From positions 1-6,448 of the forward strand of contig JAJXVP010000162.1 of assembly GCA_021782055.1 (NCBI GenBank): a stretch of 6,448 nucleotides of DNA, in the 5' to 3' direction. The notes beneath the pieces were generated by a model that was given only the letters and a program-made list of their open reading frames with translations, was not told the origin of the DNA and ran no database searches. This document shows, piece by piece, positions 1-5,632 of this stretch (its first letter is position 1; the number at the start of each line of letters is the position of its first letter). The translations under genes and the position numbers were made by a program. This stretch comes from a bacterium. Its GTDB lineage: Bacteria; Spirochaetota; Spirochaetia; JABEVK01.

Positions 1-2244
1 TCCGTAATTTGTATTGGTGGAACAAACAGTACAAATGCGCAGTTTTTAGCCTATGGTGCTATCTCTGGTAAGTTTTATATTGGTAAGCAGACAGCGGCAG
101 ACGTAATAACTTGGGGTTATTTATGGAACGCTATGAACATGGGTTCCGGCTCTGGGTTAGATGCTGACACCTTGGATAAAAAACACTATTACGACATTCA
201 AGCCGAAAACCAATCAAGCGCACCAGGGATTATGATACCGCTATATATTTACCCAACAGGAGGTGGTGCTGAGGCTGATTATGCAAATGTAATTAACCTT
301 GCAAAAAAATATGGTCACGTTCCAATATGGGTTGTTCTTAACCCTTCCAATGGGCCAGGGAGTGCTATTGATGGGAACTTTACAGATGCTATTAACAAAC
401 TACATGGTGCAAAAAACATAAAGGTTTTAGGATACGTTGCAACAGATTACCCGTACACAACTGGGCATGGGACCGTATCCGAATCTCAGGCGCAAGGTGT
501 AATTGATACATGGCTTTCATTTTATCCTACTATAGACGGCATTTTTCTTGATGAAATGTCATATGCAAGCCCTATTGATCCGAATGTGCAGGCGTATTAT
601 CTAGCTTTGATGAATTATGGTCATCAAAAAGGATTATATCCAATAGTTACTAATCCAGGTACAGCCGTTGATGCTACTTACTATTCGACTAAAATAGCCG
701 ACGTAATTGTTGTCTATGAGAATTCCGGGTTGCCCGCTGAATCAACGCTAGATACTTATTCATATAACACAGATTATCCGACAACTCGCAGGGCTTTGCT
801 TGCTTATGGAACTGGGGCTTTTAATTCAGCTTCATTTCTTACAGACATGAAATATGTTGGTATGATTTTTTGTAATGACGGGGCAAATTTGCCAAACCCG
901 TGGGATTATTTAACGTCAACGCTTGAGCAACAGTTAATGTTACTTGGTGATAGTGGTGGGATGGTTAATGCTGAGACAACTCGTGCAGAAGCGGCAGAAG
1001 CAAATCTAAAAAACCAGCCTAACCAACTCAACACTTGTTCTGCTGATTCCGTTGGAGGTCAGTGGTTTCCGATAGCTACCATAACTATTGGTGGGTATGG
1101 TGCTATATCAGGTAAAATAATTACCACAGGCACAGGATCAACGTCTAGTGGTCCTGCTAGGTGGATAACAGAGATTTATCTGCACGCCTATTGGAGTCAG
1201 CCAACTCCTACTGCTGGTGCAACTCCTTTTTTTCACATGGATATTCTTTCTGCTATCGGTATTAACCCTGCTACTGATATTCAGTTCGTGTGGACAAGTT
1301 TAACCACTGCTAGTTCTATCGGTACTTTATATATCAAAAACCCTGCTATTTATGGTGGTGCAGTTTCGATTCTGCTTGATACTGTACCAACACCGTCATT
1401 CATCCTTAATAACGCCGCGCCAGTAGCTTCACTTCCTACTGGAACTCAGGTAGGACCTACTGACGTTAAACCTAATGCTCACGAAACTGGTTCTGGTGGT
1501 GGGTTGGATGCTGATACGGTTGACGGCTTACACGCTAATATTGCACCTGGGACAACTGGCATTTTAAAGCGCACGCTATTCAACATGCCTGGGACATATA
1601 ACTACACAACCGGACCTAATACAACGGTTGTGTATTTGACTGGTGTCGCTGGTGGTGGTAGCGGTGCCTCTGGATGGTCAGGCTACTCAGGTGGAGGCGG
1701 TGAGGCTGGCCGCTGGGTAGTAAAAAAACCAGTAGCGGTTACACCTAACACAACTTATAGTATTGTTGTTGGTGCTGGGGGTGCCTCAATTAACGGCAAT
1801 CCTGGCGATGGTATTGACGGTAATCCAACATCTTTCGGGGCGTTACTAACACTACTTGGCGGCCAAAGAGGATTCCATAGTGGAGGCCCTGGTGCTGGTG
1901 GACTACAAGGACTAGGTGGGAATAGTAGGGGTTTATCACGATCAATGTATGGCCTATATGGTGTTGGATGTTGTGGGTTTTACGGTTCTTCGCCACCATA
2001 TTTAACAACAGGTAGTGCTATTTCTTTAGCTGATGGAGGCTTTTTAACGCCATCGCCTGATGTAATAGACACCATCCCTGGTGGAAACGGAGGTACAAGT
2101 GTGTTTGCACCAGGCGGTAACGGAGCTGATCACAATAACGCAACCGCTGGTAGTGGTAGTCTTGGCTCTGGTGGTGGTGGTTGTATGCCTAATAGTGGAC
2201 CAAGCGGAGCTGGTGGCGACGGTTTCCTATTAGTAGAGGAATAA
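1..2244 (+). CDS. Phage tail fibre / receptor-binding protein with spherulin-4 (GH135-like) domain, 5' partial
   Basis: The frame is open from base 1, so the ATG at 133 is internal and the gene begins upstream; 747 residues are in the window. Numbering from the first visible codon: 48-59 is a GSGSGLDADTLD motif, a known phage tail-fibre signature. Residues about 79-313 resemble the spherulation-specific family 4 (spherulin-4, GH135) barrel, with IPLYIYP at 80-86, NPxNGPG, a VLGYV strand, and the acidic pair D184-E185 in GIFLDE, with E240 in VVYE as a further acidic candidate. Residues 323-336 (NAETTRAEAAEANL) look like a trimeric coiled coil. A beta-rich segment follows, then a second GSGGGLDADTVD at 497-508. 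From about 548 to the end the chain is glycine-rich and closes with GGDGFLLVEE, as in fibre tips. Inferred role: trimeric fibre that binds the host surface and may cleave an amino-sugar exopolysaccharide. The fibre call is strong; the enzymatic activity is inferred. Confidence 0.85.
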   Translation, partial: SVICIGGTNSTNAQFLAYGAISGKFYIGKQTAADVITWGYLWNAMNMGSGSGLDADTLDKKHYYDIQAENQSSAPGIMIPLYIYPTGGGAEADYANVINLAKKYGHVPIWVVLNPSNGPGSAIDGNFTDAINKLHGAKNIKVLGYVATDYPYTTGHGTVSESQAQGVIDTWLSFYPTIDGIFLDEMSYASPIDPNVQAYYLALMNYGHQKGLYPIVTNPGTAVDATYYSTKIADVIVVYENSGLPAESTLDTYSYNTDYPTTRRALLAYGTGAFNSASFLTDMKYVGMIFCNDGANLPNPWDYLTSTLEQQLMLLGDSGGMVNAETTRAEAAEANLKNQPNQLNTCSADSVGGQWFPIATITIGGYGAISGKIITTGTGSTSSGPARWITEIYLHAYWSQPTPTAGATPFFHMDILSAIGINPATDIQFVWTSLTTASSIGTLYIKNPAIYGGAVSILLDTVPTPSFILNNAAPVASLPTGTQVGPTDVKPNAHETGSGGGLDADTVDGLHANIAPGTTGILKRTLFNMPGTYNYTTGPNTTVVYLTGVAGGGSGASGWSGYSGGGGEAGRWVVKKPVAVTPNTTYSIVVGAGGASINGNPGDGIDGNPTSFGALLTLLGGQRGFHSGGPGAGGLQGLGGNSRGLSRSMYGLYGVGCCGFYGSSPPYLTTGSAISLADGGFLTPSPDVIDTIPGGNGGTSVFAPGGNGADHNNATAGSGSLGSGGGGCMPNSGPSGAGGDGFLLVEE
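142..177 (+). repeat. Tail-fibre hinge motif GSGSGLDADTLD, copy 1
   Basis: This encodes residues 48-59 of the visible tail fibre. A near-identical motif recurs at 1489-1524. The two copies bracket the glycosidase-like domain and the beta-rich segment, as if they were linkers or exchange points between fibre modules. Confidence 0.6.
1489..1524 (+). repeat. Tail-fibre hinge motif GSGGGLDADTVD, copy 2
   Basis: This encodes residues 497-508 of the visible tail fibre, directly before the link to the glycine-rich tip. It matches the copy at 142-177 in 9 of 12 residues or more, with clear similarity at DNA level too (GGTTC at the start, GATGCTGA in the middle). The GxxGLDADTxDG form is common in phage fibres and is thought to mark short structural connectors. 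Confidence 0.6.
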
Positions 2245-2256
2245 AAGGAGAATAAA

Positions 2257-2640
2257 ATGGCTTTGCAAAAAACTTTCACGAATCCAGATGGATCAACTCA
2301 ATCTTACCACAGAATCATTGAGATTCAAGCCCCCCATTTCAAGCGTGATTATGGGTGGATACCTAACACTGGATATATTGTAATCGAGTCTTACGTAAGC
2401 GATGCAACAAGACAGTCTGGGTCTTCACCTGTACCAGGGAATAAGGTTTACGTCATTCCAGCTACAGCTTTCTCGGGAATGAACGTAACAACGCAGGACG
2501 CGCTTCTTCAATTTGCCTATAAGAACTTCAAATCATTCTTGACTGCTGACACTAATCTTGGTGGTACTTTTAATCTCACGGATGCTATAGACGTAGATGA
2601 AACACCGACTGCTGGTGTTGCAGATGGAAGCGTTCAATGA
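2257..2640 (+). CDS. Small tail-associated protein of unknown function (127 aa)
   Basis: The gene starts 12 bp after the tail-fibre stop. A strong Shine-Dalgarno AGGAG (2246-2250) lies 6 bp before the ATG, which fixes the start. The protein is soluble and looks beta-rich, with no membrane segment or signal peptide. Its N-terminus has a DGSTQSYHRI stretch followed by GYIVIESYVSDATRQSG; small proteins of this general shape (YHRI, then a strand with SYxS and an Arg) are often found directly after tail-fibre genes, with no established function. The C-terminal third is acidic. Possible roles are a fibre-associated structural subunit or an assembly helper, but nothing in the sequence decides between them. 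The stop overlaps the next start in ATGA, so translation of the lipase is probably coupled to it. The gene call is secure; the function is unknown. Confidence 0.8.
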   Translation: MALQKTFTNPDGSTQSYHRIIEIQAPHFKRDYGWIPNTGYIVIESYVSDATRQSGSSPVPGNKVYVIPATAFSGMNVTTQDALLQFAYKNFKSFLTADTNLGGTFNLTDAIDVDETPTAGVADGSVQ

Positions 2641-3257
2641 CACTATTACAGGCGTGTGACTTTGCAGAATACGCATGGAACAACTCGGACGTGTGGGACC
2701 AGAAAACTGATACCCACGTTGCCTTCAAACTTGACGGCACAACGCTTTACGTTTGTTTCCGTGGGTCCGAATCTTTGCAGGACGCTATTGACGACATCGA
2801 GTTTTGGAACGTTCCTTGGCGTGCTGGTATCTGGGTTGCTGAGGGCTTCCGTGATTGCTACGAAGCCGTAGAAGGGGCCATCGAAGCCAAGATTGAAGCG
2901 GTTAAACCGGCTCAAGTGATCTATGTTGGTCACTCCCTCGGGGCGTTCCTGGCAGTTATGGGGACGGTCGCCAGTATGCTACGTGGTCGCCTCTCACCGG
3001 CCTATGCCATAGGTTGTCCTCGGGGGTTCGGGTTATTTTCGGCACTGAGGCTGAACAAAAAATTAAAAGACTTGGTAACTTGGTGGCGCAACGATCAAGA
3101 CATCATAACCCACCTAGCGCCTTGGTGCTTCTGGAAATTGCACGTTGGGCAAAAAAAACAGGTTGGAAAATGGTGGCGGTGGTGGACATTCCTTTTCCCG
3201 AATAGTCATAATGCTCACATGGTCAGTCAATACAGGCTTCATGCTGGGGGTGAATAA
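2637..3257 (+). CDS. Class 3 lipase-like alpha/beta hydrolase (206 aa)
   Basis: The protein fits the fungal-type lipase class 3 family (Lipase_3), whose members hydrolyse ester bonds of acylglycerols or phospholipids. Visible marks: the early FRGSES motif (41-46) found before the oxyanion region, the nucleophile elbow GHSLGA at 98-103 with Ser100, the acid loop NDQDIITHLAP with Asp155 aligning to the family Asp, and a C-terminal His, best placed at His194 in HMVSQY. The triad therefore appears intact. There is no signal peptide, so export would need a holin or membrane damage. A basic, Trp-rich stretch KWWRWW (178-183) could contact membranes. The start at 2637 overlaps the previous stop by 4 bp and has GGAAG 6 bp upstream. 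Its place between tail and holin-candidate genes suggests a role in host lysis or envelope breakdown, which is inference; a virion-borne or lysogen-expressed esterase is also possible. Confidence 0.85.
   Translation: MTLLQACDFAEYAWNNSDVWDQKTDTHVAFKLDGTTLYVCFRGSESLQDAIDDIEFWNVPWRAGIWVAEGFRDCYEAVEGAIEAKIEAVKPAQVIYVGHSLGAFLAVMGTVASMLRGRLSPAYAIGCPRGFGLFSALRLNKKLKDLVTWWRNDQDIITHLAPWCFWKLHVGQKKQVGKWWRWWTFLFPNSHNAHMVSQYRLHAGGE
3246..3252 (+). promoter_or_regulatory. Ribosome binding site that sets the start of the Cache-like gene
   Basis: A GGGGGTG run lies inside the last codons of the lipase gene, 6 bp before the ATG at 3259. It supports 3259 as the start rather than upstream in-frame ATGs at 3145 or 3241, which lie inside the lipase gene. 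Confidence 0.5.
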
Positions 3258-3258
3258 T

Positions 3259-4224
3259 ATGAAAGCCTTACACGTTCTCATAATGGTTTCTATGGTCAGC
3301 TTGGCCGCAGTTTTTTTTGTAGCCTACCAAAACCGCGAGGACCTTCAGAGTTCAGTCAATGCTCAAATTTCTGATTTACATGAGGCTGAGTGGATTTTCA
3401 TTGAGGGAAAAATCAACGGTTGGTATCAACAAAGCCGCGAACACATTGACACCATTGCGTCATTGGTTCGATCTGAGATAATTCAAGCTTACAAAACAAA
3501 TGGACGTGACCTAGAATACGATTTAACCCACCCGGACCAAAACAATAACCCCGTGATAAATATAATTGGTAGGCATATTGAGGGTGTTCACCTTAATGGT
3601 GTGCTATCGGATGCGGATGATGCGTGGGCGGCTAATCGAACGGGAATTATTTCAGACTTTTCCAAAGATTGTTCAGCCTCGGGCCGGACGCGATCTTTTA
3701 CAAAAGAGGAAGCTGGGCATTTTTCGCCGTCGCTGGCAAAACAAAATATCGAGCGTATATTGAATGAGGATATAACCTCGGGCTGGCTTGGTTGGGAGTA
3801 TCTGACACCTTCTGAAAAAGATTGGACGGTTCCTTACTTTTCTGAGCAAACCCTGAAACACCTTTTCATGAAGTACGGGCTCCAAAGCCTTGAGGCTTTC
3901 GAGTTCTCAACTCCGGCCTATATTGACTTTAATACAGACCTAGCGGGCGTACCGCTCGTTGACGGGCACGGATTTAAGGTTGTAAACGGTCAAATAATTT
4001 TAGTCCAGGGATTTAATGCACTACGGCAATTAAAAAGTACACACGATGGAATGGCAGAATTTCAAATCCTTGAGGATAAAGTTTCTTTAGCTAAAGAAAG
4101 AGGCCAAAAGCTTCTTCTCTTGGACACCTTTGAAATCGTCGTGAGCTTTTTGGCAATTTTTGCAGTATGGGGAGCCGGGCTCAGAAAAGACGCGAAGGAC
4201 CTTGAGGGTGGGTGCAATGAATGA
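3259..4224 (+). CDS. Two-span membrane protein with Cache-like periplasmic sensor domain, no output domain (321 aa)
   Basis: Start at 3259, 1 bp after the lipase stop, with a GGGGGTG ribosome site; the longer frame from 3145 would overlap the lipase by 113 bp. Residues about 4-23 form an N-terminal membrane span. Residues about 24-295 are hydrophilic and would be periplasmic. Residues about 300-318 form a second span, followed by a short cytoplasmic tail of about a dozen residues. The central part, DADDAWAANRTGIISDFS (118-135) followed by KDCSASGRTRSF, resembles the ligand-binding core of Cache/PAS-like extracellular sensors of chemoreceptors and cyclases. No HAMP, kinase, cyclase or methyl-accepting domain follows, so the sensor has no obvious effector. 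Its stop overlaps the holin-candidate start in ATGA, implying coupled synthesis. Possible roles: ligand-controlled antiholin or lysis timer, superinfection exclusion, or interference with host signalling. The topology is well supported; the Cache assignment is moderate and the role unknown. Confidence 0.7.
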   Translation: MKALHVLIMVSMVSLAAVFFVAYQNREDLQSSVNAQISDLHEAEWIFIEGKINGWYQQSREHIDTIASLVRSEIIQAYKTNGRDLEYDLTHPDQNNNPVINIIGRHIEGVHLNGVLSDADDAWAANRTGIISDFSKDCSASGRTRSFTKEEAGHFSPSLAKQNIERILNEDITSGWLGWEYLTPSEKDWTVPYFSEQTLKHLFMKYGLQSLEAFEFSTPAYIDFNTDLAGVPLVDGHGFKVVNGQIILVQGFNALRQLKSTHDGMAEFQILEDKVSLAKERGQKLLLLDTFEIVVSFLAIFAVWGAGLRKDAKDLEGGCNE

Positions 4225-4592
4225 CCGAAGTGTTTACTCCCATACTGGATCAACTTCCAATAATAGTAGGATCTTTTCTCGGCGCGGCAGTTCAAAACTT
4301 GACACTTCGGCAACGAAAAATTGAAAAGGGATCGCAGTTAAACGGGTTAATACAGGTTTTCATTGGATGGTCAACGGCCTTTTTTTTAATACTGGCGATT
4401 GAGGGGATTTTACCAAAAAATACCGATTGGAAAATAATTGTGGGATCGGCCTTTGTTATGGGTAACGTGGGCTATAGGTTGGCCGTGTGGCTATCAAAAG
4501 GCATGAATCCGCTCAGGCTCCTACCGGGAGCCCGGCAGATTGAACTAGAAAAACTAGACTCTGAGCGGGAAAGCTCTGAGGATAGGGACTAG
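4221..4592 (+). CDS. Putative holin, three membrane spans (123 aa)
   Basis: This short protein has three likely membrane spans at about residues 9-25, 42-62 and 71-91, and a charged, hydrophilic C-terminal tail rich in Glu, Arg and Asp (about 104-123). That size and layout match class I phage holins, which pore the inner membrane at a set time to start lysis. No specific holin family was recognised from motifs. The ATG overlaps the preceding stop (ATGA), with a GAGGGTGGG purine-rich stretch about 10 bp upstream. It is the last plus-strand gene of the tail-lysis unit, and its stop lies 2 bp from the stop of the convergent gene. The place after tail and lipase genes supports a lysis role. It could instead be another small phage membrane protein, such as a partner of the Cache-like protein. 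Confidence 0.65.
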   Translation: MTEVFTPILDQLPIIVGSFLGAAVQNLTLRQRKIEKGSQLNGLIQVFIGWSTAFFLILAIEGILPKNTDWKIIVGSAFVMGNVGYRLAVWLSKGMNPLRLLPGARQIELEKLDSERESSEDRD

Positions 4593-4594
4593 AT

Positions 4595-5359
4595 TTATTT
4601 CCCGGCTCTAAACTTCTTCAGGAAATTGTCAATAGCTCTTTGCTCACCTGGGCTTTGGGTTTCGACAATGTAGGGCAGGTTCCCGGCGGCTTCGATACGG
4701 TAAACTTCCTTGAGCCTCTTCTTGAGCTTGTCGCGTTCCTCGGCTGGTAGCTCTTTGGGCACGTTCAAGACGTTGACGCCATTGACCAAAATCCCGGTTC
4801 CAGTGACTTCAACCTTGACGGGATTCGATTCTTGGCCGCCGTTAACAATACTCGATTCGTTCTCAGCCCAAACCCTAAAGGTTCTAAGACTATCCGAGAC
4901 AACGTGGTTCCACACTTCATCTTCAGGATGGTTTTTCAGTGCTTCATCCAGGTATCTTAATTTATGAGCGGACCCTTGTTCGTTAAACCCGGCAGCTCTT
5001 AATTGGTGCCGGTGCTTGGTGTAAACTTCCCCTATATGGCGGTAGTTCGAGACGGTGGCCGCTGGCAGGTTAAGGCGCCCTTCCGCGTTTTCAAAATAAT
5101 CCAGATAAAATTCAAACCCGGCTTGTTTGTATAATCCTTCATCTTGAATTTTGTAAACCGCGAGGCAGATTGCGAGAATGGCGCGGTCAACCGCATTGAC
5201 GGTATCTTTAATTCCGTTCTCGACAACCTCTAGGTCGTCGCTTGTCAAAAAGCCAAGATTGGCTTGGCGCGTTCCTTTAATTTTTAGCTCAAACTTCGAC
5301 GGGGCTTTTACACCCTCGGGAAATTCGTTCGCTATCACGTCCGCTTTTTTTGTTGCCAT
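4595..5359 (-). CDS. Unknown phage protein, possible HTH DNA-binding regulator (254 aa)
   Basis: Start chosen at 5359 (MATKKADV), where GGAGGT lies 8 bp upstream and a good promoter lies beyond; the frame extends to 5443, but those 28 codons cover the promoter and lack a ribosome site. I do not recognise a named family. A mainly helical block spans about residues 40-145 and includes NLPAATVSNYRHIGEVY (about 97-113), which has the look of a helix-turn-helix, then KLRYLDEAL. A beta hairpin (about 191-210, VEVTGTGILVNGVNVLNV) and a highly charged helix, ERDKLKKRLKEVY, follow. No membrane segments are seen. It is the only gene on this strand, convergent with the holin candidate and next to the attachment site, the usual place for genes expressed from the lysogen. 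A role in lysogeny, immunity or host modification is inference from position; DNA binding is a weak structural guess. Confidence 0.7.
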   Translation of the reverse strand: MATKKADVIANEFPEGVKAPSKFELKIKGTRQANLGFLTSDDLEVVENGIKDTVNAVDRAILAICLAVYKIQDEGLYKQAGFEFYLDYFENAEGRLNLPAATVSNYRHIGEVYTKHRHQLRAAGFNEQGSAHKLRYLDEALKNHPEDEVWNHVVSDSLRTFRVWAENESSIVNGGQESNPVKVEVTGTGILVNGVNVLNVPKELPAEERDKLKKRLKEVYRIEAAGNLPYIVETQSPGEQRAIDNFLKKFRAGK

Positions 5360-5367
5360 TTTCCAAT

Positions 5368-5373
5368 ACCTCC
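5368..5373 (-). promoter_or_regulatory. Shine-Dalgarno GGAGGT of the minus-strand gene
   Basis: On the minus strand GGAGGT is followed by 8 bases and then ATG at 5359. It is a near-perfect ribosome site and decides the start over the upstream in-frame ATGs at 5443 and 5404. Confidence 0.75.
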
Positions 5374-5385
5374 GGGGATTTTTTG

Positions 5386-5414
5386 ATTTTAAGGCATAAC
5401 TCATAAAAAGACAA
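5386..5414 (-). promoter_or_regulatory. Sigma70-like promoter of the minus-strand gene
   Basis: Read on the minus strand: -35 TTGTCT (5409-5414), 17-bp spacer, -10 TAAAAT (5386-5391). Transcription would begin near 5379, giving a leader of about 20 bases that carries the GGAGGT ribosome site. The spacing is ideal and the element matches are good, but no expression data are available. Confidence 0.55.
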
Positions 5415-5450
5415 TGAACGACAAATAATGCCAAAACGTACAATAAACCA

Positions 5451-5468
5451 TGTCAGTTATTTGTCAGT
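5451..5468. repeat. Left integrase arm-type sites: two TGTCAGT heptamers
   Basis: TGTCAGT occurs at 5451-5457 and 5462-5468, 11 bp start to start, so both copies face the same side of the helix. The same heptamer occurs three times on the other side of the tRNA-like core with the same period. Paired arrays flanking a core are the layout of arm-type binding sites for the N-terminal domain of lambda-like tyrosine integrases. Confidence 0.65.
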
Positions 5469-5473
5469 AAAAA

Positions 5474-5491
5474 ATCATAAATAATTATGAT
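5474..5491. repeat. Perfect 7-bp inverted repeat ATCATAA-4-TTATGAT
   Basis: This is an AT-rich palindrome between the left arm sites and the attachment core. It may be a binding site for an excisionase, a repressor or a host bending protein. It could also hold a -10-like TATGAT (5486-5491), but the only TTGTCA upstream is 19 bp away, which is poor. The function is not shown. Confidence 0.4.
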
Positions 5492-5504
5492 ACAAAGACA
5501 TAAA

Positions 5505-5534
5505 GAATAAGGGGTTCGACTCCCCTATTCTCCA
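5505..5534. other. attP: attP core: 3' end of a tRNA gene (T-arm and acceptor strand)
   Basis: AGGGG (5510-5514), the T-loop TTCGACT (5515-5521) and CCCCT (5522-5526) form a perfect 5-bp T-stem. ATTCTCC (5527-5533) is then the 3' acceptor strand and A5534 the discriminator. The matching tRNA would begin GGAGAAT, but no such 5' half lies 70-90 bp upstream, so this is a fragment, not a tRNA gene. Tyrosine integrases often use tRNA 3' ends as attachment sites, and an integrase starts 150 bp downstream. The stretch AGAATAAGGGG...CCCCTATTCT is also an imperfect inverted repeat, suitable for two core-binding half-sites. The acceptor pattern suggests a Ser or Leu tRNA, but this is uncertain. Confidence 0.75.
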
Positions 5535-5545
5535 AAAAACACCAT

Positions 5546-5571
5546 AAACCGCCGTAAAAGGCGGTTTTTTT
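5546..5571 (+). terminator. Rho-independent terminator just after the tRNA-like core
   Basis: AAACCGCC (5546-5553), a 6-base loop, and GGCGGTTT (5560-5567) form a perfect 8-bp stem that runs into a tract of T through 5571. It lies 12 bp after the tRNA 3' end. It may be the host tRNA terminator carried on the phage, so that the tRNA gene rebuilt by integration keeps its own terminator (inference). It would also shield the integrase promoter from upstream read-through. Confidence 0.85.
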
Positions 5572-5594
5572 GTACTTTCAGGCCGGAAAATAAC

Positions 5595-5623
5595 TTGAAT
5601 TACCTAAAAAACCGACATAGAAT
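5595..5623 (+). promoter_or_regulatory. Sigma70-like promoter of the integrase gene
   Basis: -35 TTGAAT (5595-5600), 17-bp spacer, -10 TAGAAT (5618-5623). The predicted start of transcription is near 5630, so the leader of about 54 bases contains all three right-arm TGTCAGT sites. Binding of integrase there could repress its own synthesis. Confidence 0.6.
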
Positions 5624-5632
5624 GACAAAGAC

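Noticed and set aside
1790..2008. Minus-strand open frame opposite the glycine-rich tip
   Set aside because: It arises from Gly/Pro codon bias of the tail fibre on the other strand; the His-rich product has no plausible fold or ribosome site.
2646..2933. Antisense and shifted open frames inside the lipase gene (also 2656-2871 and 3014-3205)
   Set aside because: They lie fully within a gene with an intact catalytic triad, have no recognisable motifs and show no supporting ribosome sites.
3145..3258. Longer N-terminus for the Cache-like protein from ATG 3145
   Set aside because: It would overlap the lipase by 113 bp through its catalytic His region, and the peptide is a shifted-frame reading of lipase codons. 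ATG 3259 has a GGGGGTG site and is followed at once by a membrane segment.
4516..4532. Terminator hairpin near the end of the holin candidate (GGCTCC / GGAGCC)
   Set aside because: The stem is inside the coding region and is not followed by a T tract. No convincing terminator is visible between the convergent genes ending at 4592 and 4595.
5360..5443. 28 extra N-terminal residues on the minus-strand gene
   Set aside because: These codons cover the -35/-10 elements and have no ribosome site, while ATG 5359 has GGAGGT 8 bp upstream.
5440..5534. Complete tRNA gene
   Set aside because: Only the T-arm and 3' acceptor strand are present. There is no GGAGAAT 5' strand, D-arm or anticodon arm upstream.
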